Below, piece after piece: positions 22,228-33,347 of a DNA stretch of 64,000 nucleotides. Source of the DNA: Fagopyrum homotropicum (lineage: Eukaryota > Streptophyta > Magnoliopsida > Caryophyllales > Polygonaceae); the NCBI GenBank assembly GCA_033239125.1, contig BSWB01000001.1, positions 141,995,981-142,059,980 on the forward strand, in the 5' to 3' direction. The notes beneath the pieces were generated by a model. It ran no database searches. It was not told the DNA's origin and saw only the letters and a list, made by a program, of their open reading frames with translations. Both the position numbers and the translations under genes were made by a program. Each line of letters starts with the position of its first letter. Positions within the stretch are counted from its first letter, which is position 1.

Positions 22228-25164
22228 TCAATGGAGGAGGATAGGAGCTATCTCCTCGACTGGAGCTTCCGGTGTGTATTTCTTCAACCGTTGGCCATTA
22301 ACCTTAAAACTTCCGCTTTGTTCACCCCATACTTCAACTGCACCATGGGGGAAAATTCTCTTAATCACAAAAGGTCCTGTCCAACGGGATTTGAGCTTAC
22401 CTGGAAATAGACGCAGCCTTGAGTTGAATAGGAGGACTTGGTCTCCTTCCTTCAAGTCTTTCGGGATGATGTGCTTGTCATGCCAGCGCTTTGTCCGTTC
22501 CTTGTAAATCTTTGCGTTCTCATACGCGTTCAGTCGGAGCTCATCTAGCTCATTGATGTCTAAGAGCCGTTTCTCTCCGGCTTCTTTCATGTCGAAGTTG
22601 AGCCACTTGATAGCCCAATAAGCTTTGTGTTCTAGCTCTACAGGAAGATGACATGATTTACCATAAATGAGATTATAGGGAGTCGTACCTATTGGTGTCT
22701 TGAAAGTTGTCCTGTATGCCCATAGTGCATCGTCAAGCTTCATTGACCAATCTTTCCTCGTTTTAGAGACGGTCTTCTCTAAAATCCCTTTAATCTCTCT
22801 ATTTGATATCTCGACTTGTCCGCTGGTTTGCGGATGGTAAGGTGTAGCTATTTTATGGGTCACCCCATACTTAGCTAATAGAGTCTCGAATCGACGGGCT
22901 GTGAAATGCGTTCCTCCGTCACTAATGATGGTTCGGGGAGTTCCGTACCTTGGGAAGATCGTTTTGTTGAGGAACTTCACCACTACCATTGCATCATTAG
23001 TAGGAGAAGCGATTGCCTCCACCCATCTTGAGACATAGTCTACGGCAAGAAGTATATACTGGTTGCCGCATGAAGATGGGAAAGGTCCCATAAAGTCGAT
23101 GCCCCATACATCAAAGATCTCTACTTCTTGAATGTTGTTGAGAGGCATCTCATTCCTCCTGGATATATTACCTGTCCTTTGACAAGCATCACAAGAAACA
23201 ACAAACTTTTGCACATCCTTGAAAAGTGTAGGCCAATAAAAGCCGGAGCGAAGTACCTTAGCACAAGTCTTGTGGGAACTAGCATGTCCGCCACATGGTA
23301 GAGAATGGCAGTATCGGATGACACTATCTATCTCATCCTCGGGAATACATCTCCTGTAGATGCCATCTGGACCTCTTTTGAATAGAAGAGGTTCATTCCA
23401 ATAAAAATGCCGGACGTCTCTCAAGAACTTCTTCTTTTGAGCATATGAAAGTCCCGGTGGAATCTCCTGACAAACAAGGTAATTTACAATGTCAGCAAAC
23501 CATGGGTCATTACCTTGTGATATGTGTTGAAGACACTCTTCAATCTCGTGCAGCTGCTCATCAGGGAAGGAGTCGTCTATCGGAAGCTCATCCGAGTCGC
23601 CGGTGAGTTGCGGAAGACGACTAAGGTGATCGGCGACGGAGTTCTCCGATCCTTTCTTATCACGGATCTCTAAATCAAACTCTTGTAAGAGTAAGATCCA
23701 TCGTAGAAGCCTTGGCTTCGCATCCTTCTTCGTGAATAAGTATCGGATGGCGGAGTGGTCCGTATAGACTATTACTTTCGCACCTACAAGATAGGAACGA
23801 AATTTCTCAAATGCATATACTACGGCTAAAAGTTCCTTTTCCGTAGTTGCGTAGTTGTATTGAGCCTCGTCTAGCGTTTTGCTAGCGTAGTAGATGGCAT
23901 GAGTGCGACCATCTTTCTTCTGTCCAAGAACGGCTCCTATAGCGACATCGCTTGCGTCGCACATGACCTCGAAAGGAAGAGTCCAATCGGGTGGTTGAAT
24001 GATTGGTGCTGAAATCAAAGCTTCTTTGATCCTGCAAAAAGCATCTAAGCAATCTTTCGAAAATTCGAAAGTCGCATCTTTCATCAAAAGATTAGTCAAA
24101 GGTTTTGAAATCTTAGAAAAATCCTTTATGAATCTCCTATAGAAGCCTGCGTGTCCTAAGAAGCTTCTAATTCCCTTTACTGATGAAGGGGGAGGTAACT
24201 TCTCAATGGTTTCTATCTTTGATCGATCTACCTCTATTCCCCTTTGTGACACTAAGTGACCTAACACAATTCCTTCGGTGACCATGAAGTGACACTTTTC
24301 CCAATTCAGGACTAAGTTAGTGTCCTCACATCTCTTAAGAACTAGTGAAAGGTTATAGAGACAGTTATCAAAGGAAGAACCATATACCGAAAAGTCGTCC
24401 ATGAAGACTTCCATGATATTCTCTACGTATTCGGAGAAGATTGCCATCATACACCTTTGGAAGGTGGCTGGAGCGTTGCATAAACCGAACGGCATTCTTC
24501 TATAAGCGAACGTACCCCATGGGCACGTAAAGGTTGTCTTCTCTTGATCATCCGGATGAATTGGTATCTGAAAGAAACCACTGTATCCGTCTAAATAACA
24601 AAAGTAGGCATGTTGGGCTAACCTTTCCAACATTTGATCGATGAAAGGAAGGGGGAAGTGGTCCTTCCTTGTGGCCACGTTCAGTTTGCGGTAGTCGATG
24701 CACATTCGCCACCCTGTAACTGTCCGTGTAGGGATGAGTTCGTTGTTCTTGTTTGCAACAACGGTGATGCCTCCTTTCTTGGGTACTACTTGCACCGGAC
24801 TCACCTATTTGCTATCAGAAATCGGGAAGATGATACCTGCATCAAGTAGCTTAAGGATTTCTTTCTTCACGACCTCCTTCATTGCCGGGTTTAACCGTCT
24901 TTGAGGTTGGCGTGAAGGTTTGTAATCCTCTTCCATTAATATTTTGTGCATACATAGAGAAGGCTTTATTCCTACTAAATCATCAATGGTGTAACCTAGT
25001 GCTCTCCTATGTTGCTTCAGAACATGCATGAGTTTCTCTAATTCGTCATCATTCAAATTTGCATTGACTATAACTGGGTATGTGGAATTAGTGCCAAGAA
25101 ATGCGTACCTTAAATGTGCGGGAAGTTGCTTCAATTCTAATGATGGAGGTACCTTGGTTGGTGA
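22228..25164 (-). pseudogene. pol: Pol of element E (RT, RNase H, integrase), one nonsense codon
   Basis: In frame with gag-protease, but separated from it by a TAA at 25165-25167, and interrupted once by a TAG at 24805-24807. The TAG lies between ISDSK and [12 protein letters not shown], where Athila pol normally has Trp. Domains in order: RT ([11 protein letters not shown], the catalytic box as FMDD within [17 protein letters not shown]), RNase H ([31 protein letters not shown]), integrase zinc region ([14 protein letters not shown]), integrase core with the three acidic residues in [15 protein letters not shown] and QVEISNRE, then a C-terminal [17 protein letters not shown] region. No chromodomain. 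Apart from the stop the frame is open for 978 codons. Without readthrough the copy could not make pol. Confidence 0.93.
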
Positions 25165-28119
25165 TTAATCGTGGCTTTCGGATGTTGTGGGAGATGCCTC
25201 TATAGGTGTGGGTACTTCATCATTAGATTCGGAAGCGGCTGCGGTGAAGTCCGGAGAATCCATAGAATTACTCAGTGAATCGACCCCCCCTGTAATAAAT
25301 CGGTCGATCTTCTGCACGATTTTTCTTTCTGTTGGAAAAAATCGTGCTACCTCTTTGTGAATCGGGCGATTTATCGTCGTCAGATCGATTTTAGTTTCTG
25401 TCGAAAAAAATCGTGCTGGATCGTCAGAAATCGGTCGATTTATTTCTGACAGGTCGATTTTCTTCACAGTTTCCGCAGTCCATTCTAGTTCTTCAATTTT
25501 TGCTTCTAGCTCGTCCTCCATAGCATTTAATGCTTTCACATCCTCATTGCAGTCATGTTCCACCCCTTCCTCCATGATGCTCATGCTAAGAACCTTTTGA
25601 AGAGGGTCTTTCATCAAGATCGAACTTACTATCTCTCTAGACTCTTCTTCCTCAACAATTTCAAAAACGTCATCTTTCAAGGCTGGTTCCTTGATTAAGG
25701 AAGATAGTATAAATTCTATCTTTTCTTCACCGATATGGAATGATAGCTGGCCGTTCTTGCAATCTACCATGCATCCAGATGTGGCGAGGAATGGTCTCCC
25801 GAGGATGATGGGAACCGGGTAATCTGCAGGTATGTCAAGAACGACAAAATCTATAGGTATGTAAAACTTACCTAGCTTTACCGGAATGTCTTCTAATATT
25901 CCCACCGGCTTGGTGGTAGAACGATCAGCCATGTAGAGTGTGATCTTCACCGGTCTAGGCTCTCCTAGACCAACTGCCTTGCATAGAGCTAGATGTATAA
26001 TACTCACACTTGCTCCAAGGTCACAAAGAGCATCGTAGGTAGCTTCTCCCAAAGTGATGGGTATGCAAAAGGATCCTGGATCGCGGAGTTTGGGTGGCAT
26101 ATTCTCCGTCATAGTCTTGATGAGTTCGGATGACTCCATGCTCATCTTGACTTCTCCTATATCTTCCAACTTCCTCTTGTTGGAGAGGATCTCCTTGAGG
26201 AATTTCCCGTAGGCCGGCATACCTAAAATCGCATCCATAAAAGGTATGTTAATATGGAGCTTACTCATAAGTTCAACAAACTTACCGAAATGTTTATCTA
26301 AGCGTGCTCGCACTCTAGATTGAGGAAAAGGTAGAGGTGGTTTGTAAGCGGGAGGAGGAACATAGACTTCCTCCTTCTCTTTTGCCTCTCCTTCTTTTGT
26401 GGGGGTATCAACTACTTTAGGTTGAGGGTCGGCGGTTGTCTTCCCGCTCCTAGTAGTTATAGCCATAACCCTTCCCTTTGGGTTATCTTCTGTCTTTCCG
26501 GGAAGCTTCCCTTGATCTCTTGGAACTTCTCCGGCCTTGTTGAATACTTGGTTTTCTAAAGCTTTGTGAGCTTTGTCAACCGAAGTTATGTAACTCTCTA
26601 ATCCTTGTAGCTTGCCTAGGATCGTTTCTAGCATGGGATCCGGTTTGTTTGATCCGCTTGATTGTTCCTGGCTTGTAGAAGGAGTAGAAGAGGATGGAGG
26701 TGTTAGAGCCTTTTCAGCATATGAGTAAGGATTACCTGAACCTTGCTGATTTGACCTCCAATTGTTGTTATTCGAGTTCCTATTGTTGTTGTTGTTCCAA
26801 TTGGAGTTTCGGTTGTTATTGTTGTTGTTACTCCAATTGGAATTCCGATTATCATTCCTTTGATTGTTGTCTCGCCCCATGTAGTTGGCTTCTTGCTCTT
26901 TAGTCTTTTGAAGACTCGTTTTGAGCACTTCTCTCAATTCTTTGATGTCATCTTTGAGGGAGAATATTTGTGTTTGAGCCGCTTGATTCAACTTGGCTCC
27001 CGTATCGCCTTGATTCCGGCTATTTGATTCCACCTTCCGGTGGGAATACTTCTCAATCACTTGGGCTTGCTTCTCAATGAAGTCCCAAGCATCGTCCTCT
27101 CTCATATCCATGAATGTCCCGCAAGATAGAGATTGGAGGTTGAATTGCGTTTCCACATCCAACCCTTTGTAGTAAATCTCCAATAGTTCCAGCTTGGAAA
27201 TGCCATGGTGTGGGCAATCCAACAAGAGGTCTTGAAACCTTTCCCAAGATTGAAACAAGCTTTCGTTAGGTTTCATAGAAAAAGCATTTATTTTACCTCT
27301 CAATTCCGCCGTTTTGGATGGCGGAAAGAACTTGGTGAGGAACTCCGAAGACAATTCCTCCCATGTAGCTAACTTCGCAGCTGGAAGTGTTTGATACCAA
27401 GCTAGAGCTTTGTCCTTCAAAGAGAAGAAGAACGGCTTGATCTTGTAGTTGCTTGTAGTAGCCTTCTTCGGCTTCATTGTCTCCATGAGAATCTCAAAAT
27501 TCTGCAAGTGTTGATGCGGAGATTCGGTACTTGCGCCGCCATATTGGCTTTGGCGAACCATAGTAATGACTTGTGGTGAGAAGCTAAACTCCTGGATGTC
27601 TTCAGCCCCGAAATCCACACCTAGACGGCGCGGTTGCTGAATTGGATCCATCCGTTGCCCCAAAGTTCGGGGTCTATCTTCGTTATTGACAGCTCTAACA
27701 TTCCTAGTCGTAATGCGAGGGGCGAACTTAGGTGTTGGAGTGGTTCGGTTAGGACGAAGTGATGGATCAATCTCTTCAAGTTCCGGCATATCCGGATCAA
27801 TCTCGTCATCATCGGACGAGTCATCTCGAATGGACTTAGTTGGTGTCTTGACTTTCTTCTTCTTCTTGGAGTCGTTCAACTCCAACTTCATGTCCAACAT
27901 CATAGCTCTTAGTTCATCAATCTGAAATTGATGACTTATTTCAGCTTCCTTTCGAGCTTTCTCACTCAACTGGAGTTGGCGTTGAGCTTCGTTCAGTTCA
28001 GCCTTGTAGTTTCTCTCATCGTTTTCAGCCATTTTCTTCTCCTTCAACTTTCTCCTTAAAGTTCTCTCTAATTCGGGGTCGAAAGGAATTAGATCTTTAG
28101 TGGATCTAGTCCTTCGCAT
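25165..28119 (-). CDS. gag: Gag-protease polyprotein of element E
   Basis: 984 aa. ATG 28119 chosen because MRRTRSTKDLIPFDPELERTLRR is the typical Athila gag start; no ATG lies upstream in frame. Order: short coiled coil (about residues 20-75), acidic linker, retrotransposon gag domain (about 200-360, with AWYQTLP and FFPPSKTAELRGKI), an Asn-rich stretch (NNNNNRNSNW) where other elements carry a zinc knuckle, a Pro-rich region, and an aspartic protease (about 690-790) with CDLGASVS and ILGRPFLAT. The last 100 residues contain three peptide repeats (KIDL..INRPI..ARFF) encoded by the palindromic words at 25275-25470. The frame ends in TAA, with pol continuing in the same frame. Gag forms the particle; the protease would cleave the polyprotein. 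Confidence 0.93.
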   Translation of the reverse strand: MRRTRSTKDLIPFDPELERTLRRKLKEKKMAENDERNYKAELNEAQRQLQLSEKARKEAEISHQFQIDELRAMMLDMKLELNDSKKKKKVKTPTKSIRDDSSDDDEIDPDMPELEEIDPSLRPNRTTPTPKFAPRITTRNVRAVNNEDRPRTLGQRMDPIQQPRRLGVDFGAEDIQEFSFSPQVITMVRQSQYGGASTESPHQHLQNFEILMETMKPKKATTSNYKIKPFFFSLKDKALAWYQTLPAAKLATWEELSSEFLTKFFPPSKTAELRGKINAFSMKPNESLFQSWERFQDLLLDCPHHGISKLELLEIYYKGLDVETQFNLQSLSCGTFMDMREDDAWDFIEKQAQVIEKYSHRKVESNSRNQGDTGAKLNQAAQTQIFSLKDDIKELREVLKTSLQKTKEQEANYMGRDNNQRNDNRNSNWSNNNNNNRNSNWNNNNNRNSNNNNWRSNQQGSGNPYSYAEKALTPPSSSTPSTSQEQSSGSNKPDPMLETILGKLQGLESYITSVDKAHKALENQVFNKAGEVPRDQGKLPGKTEDNPKGRVMAITTRSGKTTADPQPKVVDTPTKEGEAKEKEEVYVPPPAYKPPLPFPQSRVRARLDKHFGKFVELMSKLHINIPFMDAILGMPAYGKFLKEILSNKRKLEDIGEVKMSMESSELIKTMTENMPPKLRDPGSFCIPITLGEATYDALCDLGASVSIIHLALCKAVGLGEPRPVKITLYMADRSTTKPVGILEDIPVKLGKFYIPIDFVVLDIPADYPVPIILGRPFLATSGCMVDCKNGQLSFHIGEEKIEFILSSLIKEPALKDDVFEIVEEEESREIVSSILMKDPLQKVLSMSIMEEGVEHDCNEDVKALNAMEDELEAKIEELEWTAETVKKIDLSEINRPISDDPARFFSTETKIDLTTINRPIHKEVARFFPTERKIVQKIDRFITGGVDSLSNSMDSPDFTAAASESNDEVPTPIEASPTTSESHD
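25275..25470 (-). repeat. Word array inside the gag-protease frame of E
   Basis: Words of the AAATCGGTCGATTT type at about 25302, 25360, 25428 and 25450, plus several half words (AAAAATCGTGC). The array is in frame, stop-free, and translated as repeated KIDL, NRPI and ARFF peptides. It lies after the protease and before the TAA at 25165. Confidence 0.8.
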
Positions 28120-28222
28120 ATACCTAAAGAACCTGCGAAGATCACTCAAGTAGACAAATCAAATCACAAGAGCAAGAGCTCTCAAGCTAGACAACCGAAA
28201 ACCGGATTTGATCTAGACCAAA

Positions 28223-28240
28223 TCCCCGGCAACGGCGCCA
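28223..28240 (-). other. Primer-binding site of E, tRNA-Asp type
   Basis: On the element strand TGGCGCCGTTGCCGGGGA, complementary to the 3' end of plant tRNA-Asp over 18 bases. It is 6 bp inside the 5' LTR. The use of tRNA-Asp is usual for Athila-type elements. Confidence 0.92.
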
Positions 28241-28246
28241 AAAACT

Positions 28247-29881
28247 TGTTCGCTCAAAAGGGTGTGCGTCAAAGTCTTAATATTTATATCTAGAACTCAA
28301 AAGCAAAGCGAACCCGCAGTGTACGGATCGGCTGTAGAAAGGTAAGAATTCTAGAGTCGAACTCAGGGATTTGGTGAGAAAATTTCCAATTTCAATTATC
28401 TAGCGAAAGTATAAAAGCTTTTGTGATGTGATAAAGAGAGAAATGATTCCAAGGATTCAAGTATCCGATTTAGGCTTTCGATTCAAGACACTTCTATAGG
28501 TGTAGGACAGAATTTATATTGCCAAGATTAAATGTTCAAAGGTAGGATTCGTACGATGAAGTTCCGAAACCTATATAACTAATCTATAGGTTCTCTCTAT
28601 AAGGGTTGTTGAGGCTGCAATATAGAAAGATCTAAAGACAAGAATTATGTTCAAACTAACTATCTAAAACTCCAGGATATGACTCTCCAAAGTATGAATA
28701 GAAAGCACACTTAAAATCTTAATAAAGGATGTTGAGTCACTTTATTACCCAAATCTTGCAATTTTAATCTATTAAATGTAGAAACAGGTTTGAAGTGCGT
28801 TCAAACATTCAATTAGAGGATGAAAAGAGTTAATCAAGAATGGGATTTAGGCAAGGATTAGTTTTGATTAAAGAATTGTTCAATTAAGTTCGTCCGAAGG
28901 ATAAATCGCCCTGTTCATAGGAAAAATCGGCCGATTTTCCTCAAGAACAGCCCGATTTTCCTGTTTGTCGCAAAACTAAAATCTAAATTCTCAGGATCCT
29001 AATGTTTGAATGAGTTCAGTCTATCATCATCTAAACCTTAATCATCAACTATTCTCCCCAGAATCACAAGGTTTTTAGCCAACCATTTTCAAAATCGAAT
29101 CAAATTAATTATTGAAGAAGATATCGCAAAGAAACCAAATCTTGAATGAAAAATTCTATAACTCTTAAATCTGTAAAACAATCGTCAAATCTGTTCAATA
29201 TATCTCCCAACAACTCAATTTCGTGTTCATAAACCACAAACAAGTCAATGGAATAAAGAAATCTCACAATCAAAGATCAAGAATGACTTTCCGGCAAAAG
29301 CTCTTCAATCTCTCTCCAAGAATCGTTGATTTCTTCAAAACGTGTAAAGATTATCTCGTGCGACCCCCCGTCTTCGTTCGTAGGGTTCTCTTCTATAGTT
29401 TCTTGCAGATGGGCCGTTTGGCAAAACTCTCATCTAGCCCAAATTAATTGGGCTTTATGTCGTCTTTTTATTTGGCCGAATCGTGAAGAAAATCGACCTA
29501 GTCGATTTTGGTGCAAAATCGTTCGATTTTCAAGGTGTAAAAATCGTCCGATTTATATATACATTGGCACGATTTTCGTCAACAGAAAGTGCTCTTCCTT
29601 TGGTTCGTCTTCTATGCTTCTCCTTAGCAATTCCTTAGCTCTTTGTGATCCTTCTAAGACTCCTTTAGCTTCCTTAACACCCTTAGATGCTTCTTGCTCT
29701 ATTTTTGCTTCCAATTCAACTCTATTTACCTGCAATTCATCAAAATCTCGTGTAGACCTCTATTTCCGACAATTGATTGAATAGAACATAAAAGTTATGC
29801 AAAATCCCTCAAAATGCAAAGTAAATAGAGATAATGTGCTGCAATATGCATGAATATGATGATACATAATTCATGTCATCA
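28247..29881 (-). repeat. 5' LTR of element E
   Basis: 1635 bp, same length as the other LTR. By eye differs at about five bases, such as T for C at 28352, C for T at 28687, G for A near 29422, G for T near 29578, and C for A near 29770. Its word module is at 28904-28961 and its U3 word cluster at 29482-29571. Confidence 0.93.
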
Positions 29882-29886
29882 GTAAG
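29882..29886. other. Right target-site duplication of E (GTAAG)
   Basis: Follows the LTR end CATCA and matches 16871-16875 exactly. Confidence 0.95.
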
Positions 29887-30058
29887 TGCCAAGACTATAT
29901 TAGAAGGGACTCGAATATCCAGTTCCGCCATGCCTTCCGTGAAGCGAATAATGTCGCGGATTTCTTAGTTACTCTAGCCTTTGGTTTCCCTATTGGGCAT
30001 ATTGTACTGCGTGACCCTCTCGAGGGTGTAGTGGATCTTTTGCATTGCGATGTAAGGG
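29887..30058 (+). pseudogene. LINE D: end of RNase H, second part
   Basis: Continues the LINE frame cut at 16870. Contains FREANNVADFLVTLAFGFPIGHI, the usual end of the L1 RNase H domain. It stops abruptly at about 30058, where the tandem second copy begins with a sequence matching 12575. Confidence 0.8.
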
Positions 30059-31161
30059 GTTGGACCTTTCTAGACTAGATTGGCTCTTCTAGGTTGTTGT
30101 TGTTGATGATCTTATGTTGTGTAAACTATTGTGAGTTGATTCCTTTTGCTGAGAGTGTTGTGAGGGTTGTGAGTTCTAGGATGCATTCCTAGGTTGAGAG
30201 CTAGGTGATCTTGCGTAGATCACTAGAGTGAAGTCTTAGACTTCTTTGAGCATGAGCTTGTGTTGATTCGTATATCCTATTGTGAGCAGGTTGTAGGCTT
30301 CCTCTTTAAGGAAGCAAGAGTGTTGTGAGTTGAGTGTGGTGACGAGGTAAGTCTCCAGACTTACTTAGGTCGTATTTCTATGTATTAAATTCGACTTGTG
30401 TTTGGTGGTGTGTGTTTTATTGCTTTTATTATATCAATTAAAACCGGAATTAGGATCACCGACCTTATATTATTTTGGCCCAAGTGTATGATAACGGGCG
30501 GTGACAACTTGCCTTGCTCTTGCGTAGAGCTAGGGGGTTCTTGGCGACTAGCCCGTGCTAGTAGACGGTCGGATGCATCAGTACCATTCCATGCCGGTAA
30601 GTGGGGACCGAGGCGAGTTTCGGGTGATTCTCGTGGCACAAAAGAAGTTGAATTAGAATGGGATATGACCTAATAAATAAAGATAATAAACCGGACTTGT
30701 TTGTTGAGCATGAGTATGTGATATGATGATGTATGAGTGTGTATGATCCTTCACCTTGTTTCTAATGCTTTGAATTGAGCTAACGGTTTTAAACCACTTG
30801 TGTAGATGCCCCGCAGGTTAGGGATGCCGCAGAGTGAGGTGGAGGAGTGGACAGCCGAGGGTCGCCGTACATTATAGGACGGGGGCATTTTTGGATTATT
30901 TTGTTATGTTTGGATTATGGTTTTGATGTACGGTTTCGGATTTATGTTTTGGAGTTTGTGTCATTTTGAGGACTCGGCTGAGTTTCCACCTTGTACCCCT
31001 TTACTTTTCAGTTCTCGCATACATTACAAACGATTTGAGTTTTTTCCTTATTTGTTCCATGTTGGAAAGGTCCGGCGAGATTGTTGTCAGGCTAAGGGTA
31101 GGGACCCATTGTGAGGTCTCGCTCGTAGCATTCCCGAGTCCCGCGGATTCGGGGTGTTACA
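30059..31161 (+). repeat. Partial C-type LTR in copy 2
   Basis: Last 1.1 kb of the LTR at 11658-13676, ending CGGGGTGTTACA. Its start is missing because the duplication begins inside the LTR. Confidence 0.8.
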
Positions 31162-31360
31162 AAGTGTTATCATAGCCCTAGGTTGACAACAATGGCATTC
31201 GCAACCTTCTAAAGGCCGAATGGGGAATAAACAGAACCCCACGGGTTCTGACTTTTTTGTTTTCAAATTCATATGCATGAGTCGGGATTGGGCTAGAATG
31301 TACGGGACCACTACTCCTCACGCAAACCTCGGCGACATAGATTTCTGGATTTGATGTATG

Positions 31361-31404
<44 letters not shown>

Positions 31405-31656
31405 ACTATATATATATATATATATATATTTACATAACTATATATATGTATATAGCCTTAGGATATTTTTGGACTTGTATGTACCTACCTATGCATGTGA
31501 CCTTAGCATGATTGGACTTTTATGTCTTGGTTGTAAACTTGGATTTCTGCTTATTCTTATGCTTGCATAAGTTTTCTTTCCATATTGATATTGTAAGTAT
31601 TACGGGCATATTAATATATATATATATATATATAAATAAACGTGAAACGCTATCAG

Positions 31657-32275
31657 ATGGCACGTACGAGAGCTACCGTATACGTAGGACCCGCCAGGGG
31701 TAGACCACCTCTTCCTCCTACCGTTCCGAGACGGGGACGAGTAGGGAGACCTCCAGGCACGAGAGGTTGGGGATGTATCCCCATTGCGGACCCACCAATT
31801 GTGGATCTGCTAGCAGCTGAGGTTCTCGTAGAGGACGTTGCAGAGAGCATCATTCCCGAGGCTAGGGATAGGATAGTTGTGAGGTTTGGGGCGCATAGTT
31901 CCCCATCTGCTAGGACCGGGGAGCGTCTATCGGGCTACCGTGTTTGAGGACTATGTACGTCGAGTTGAGGAGGCGTTTAGGACGGGAGCACCACCTCCAG
32001 CACCACCTGCACCTACACCTGCGAGATCAACTGAGGTCACGCAGAGGGTTACTCATATTAGAGCCACACCAGCGGTAGTTGCACCCGAGCCGGTTATGGA
32101 GGTTGTTAGGGCGAGAGACGAGCTGAGATCTCCGAGACCTGATTCATGGTTGAAGGCTTTCAACCAGCAACATGTACCTTACTTCAACAGGAAGCCGGCG
32201 CCCCTACGCCTCTGCCTGCAGACCAACCTGCGGATCTGTGAAGCCGAAGAGCCAGTGTCACCGCCCTTGCGGTGA
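31657..32275 (+). pseudogene. gag N-terminus in copy 2, frameshifted
   Basis: Same protein as at 14146: MARTRATVYVG start, Pro/Arg-rich region, then a stop after GERLSGYRV at about 31947. The gag continuation (VFEDYVRRVEEAF, DSWLKAFNQQHVPYF) is in another frame. The frame runs into the word-rich segment and stops at 32275. Ancestral break shared with copy 1. Confidence 0.65.
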
Positions 32276-33347
32276 CATTGGGCCGCCCCTGCAGCTCGAC
32301 ATCAAAAGCGACAGAAAGATGAAGAGTCAGACGTTTGAAGAACATTAAAGATCCGCCCCTGCGGTCTTGAAGCCCGCCCCTGCGGTTTAGCGACAAAGAC
32401 TTTACTCCGGCTGTTTGCACCACCTTTATGGCATTAAAGGTGGTTGTTTAGGCCGGTCATTTACTCTCATTTAGTGCCAATTGTAGTATAAATAGGTTCA
32501 TGGCTAATTGCTAGAATCACCCACCATTTCCCACATTATTCTCTCTTTTCTCTTGCTTCCTTTGTGTAATGAGCTTCTAATTTCCTTGCTACATTGGATT
32601 GTTTTGAAGGTGTATTGCTGCTTTGGTTGTAATTTTTTTTAATATAAGTAATTCAGTATATGTTTTGTATTCCTTGTGTTTCACTAATCTAATTGCATGT
32701 TTCTTATCACTTAGTTTGATCACCTTAATGTTTAATTGCATGCAAAGAACTAGGATTAATAGATTCCGGATTCGGGTCTTTAATCTAGTAGAAAACCTTT
32801 AGGTAAAAGCTGGTTGTGATTACTTAAAGGAAAATGAATACAATTATAAATAAAAGTCTAATAGTTTTATTCTTCTCTTTATATCTTCTGTCTTTGTTTA
32901 AAAGCTAACTTGTGACTTGTTCTTGTAGGTTTACCGGACATTAACTTGTTAAGTTGTGTTGATGCCGGTTGGCTCAACACATATATATGATCAAGACGAG
33001 AACATTGCTAAACAGTTATAAAAGGAACCAACCAAAGTAGCATTGCATGTTAAGATTCAACCTAGTGTAGTTCATCTCTCATAAATCTATTTACCTCTTT
33101 ATTTGCTTTCTTATTCTTTTGTTTTGTATCATTTCAGTCCAACCCCCCCCCCCCCCTTACTTGGTTACATAATCAATAATTGAATTTAATCAAAACTTAA
33201 CAGAGTTCGACCCTTACTTACGCTATACAAGAACTTGTTAGTGTAACGTTAGGATTTCTACTTTGACCTAAGCTAAAATACAACGACCATAGGTATTTAG
33301 CCTCGTCAGTGGGATACTATTGGCACGCTACTAACCACATACACTAT
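32171..33347 (+). other. LTR-like word-rich segment in copy 2
   Basis: Second copy of 14691-15890. It has fewer CCGCCCCTGCGG words because about 65 bp with several of them is gone. TATA box GTATAAATAGG near 32487. Confidence 0.45.

Larger units (their letters stand above)
16876..29881 (-). mobile_element. Element E: near-complete Athila-like Ty3 retrotransposon
   Basis: 13,006 bp on the minus strand, with two LTRs of exactly 1635 bp (16876-18510 and 28247-29881), flanked by a GTAAG duplication at 16871-16875 and 29882-29886. In element order: 5' LTR, tRNA-Asp primer site, gag-protease, RT-RNase H-integrase, word-rich spacer, ORF2, polypurine tract, 3' LTR. The related empty site with a single GTAAG is at 34319-34323 in the tandem copy. 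By eye the two LTRs differ at about five positions, so the insertion is young. All coding domains are present; two in-frame stops in gag-pol are the only clear damage. Confidence 0.95.

Noticed and set aside
28223..28240. Match to the 3' end of tRNA-Asp
   Set aside because: Only 18 bases next to an LTR: a primer-binding site, not a tRNA gene.
29326..29784. 152-codon + strand frame in the 5' LTR of E
   Set aside because: LTR sequence in antisense; no family motif, and the other LTR lacks the same long frame.
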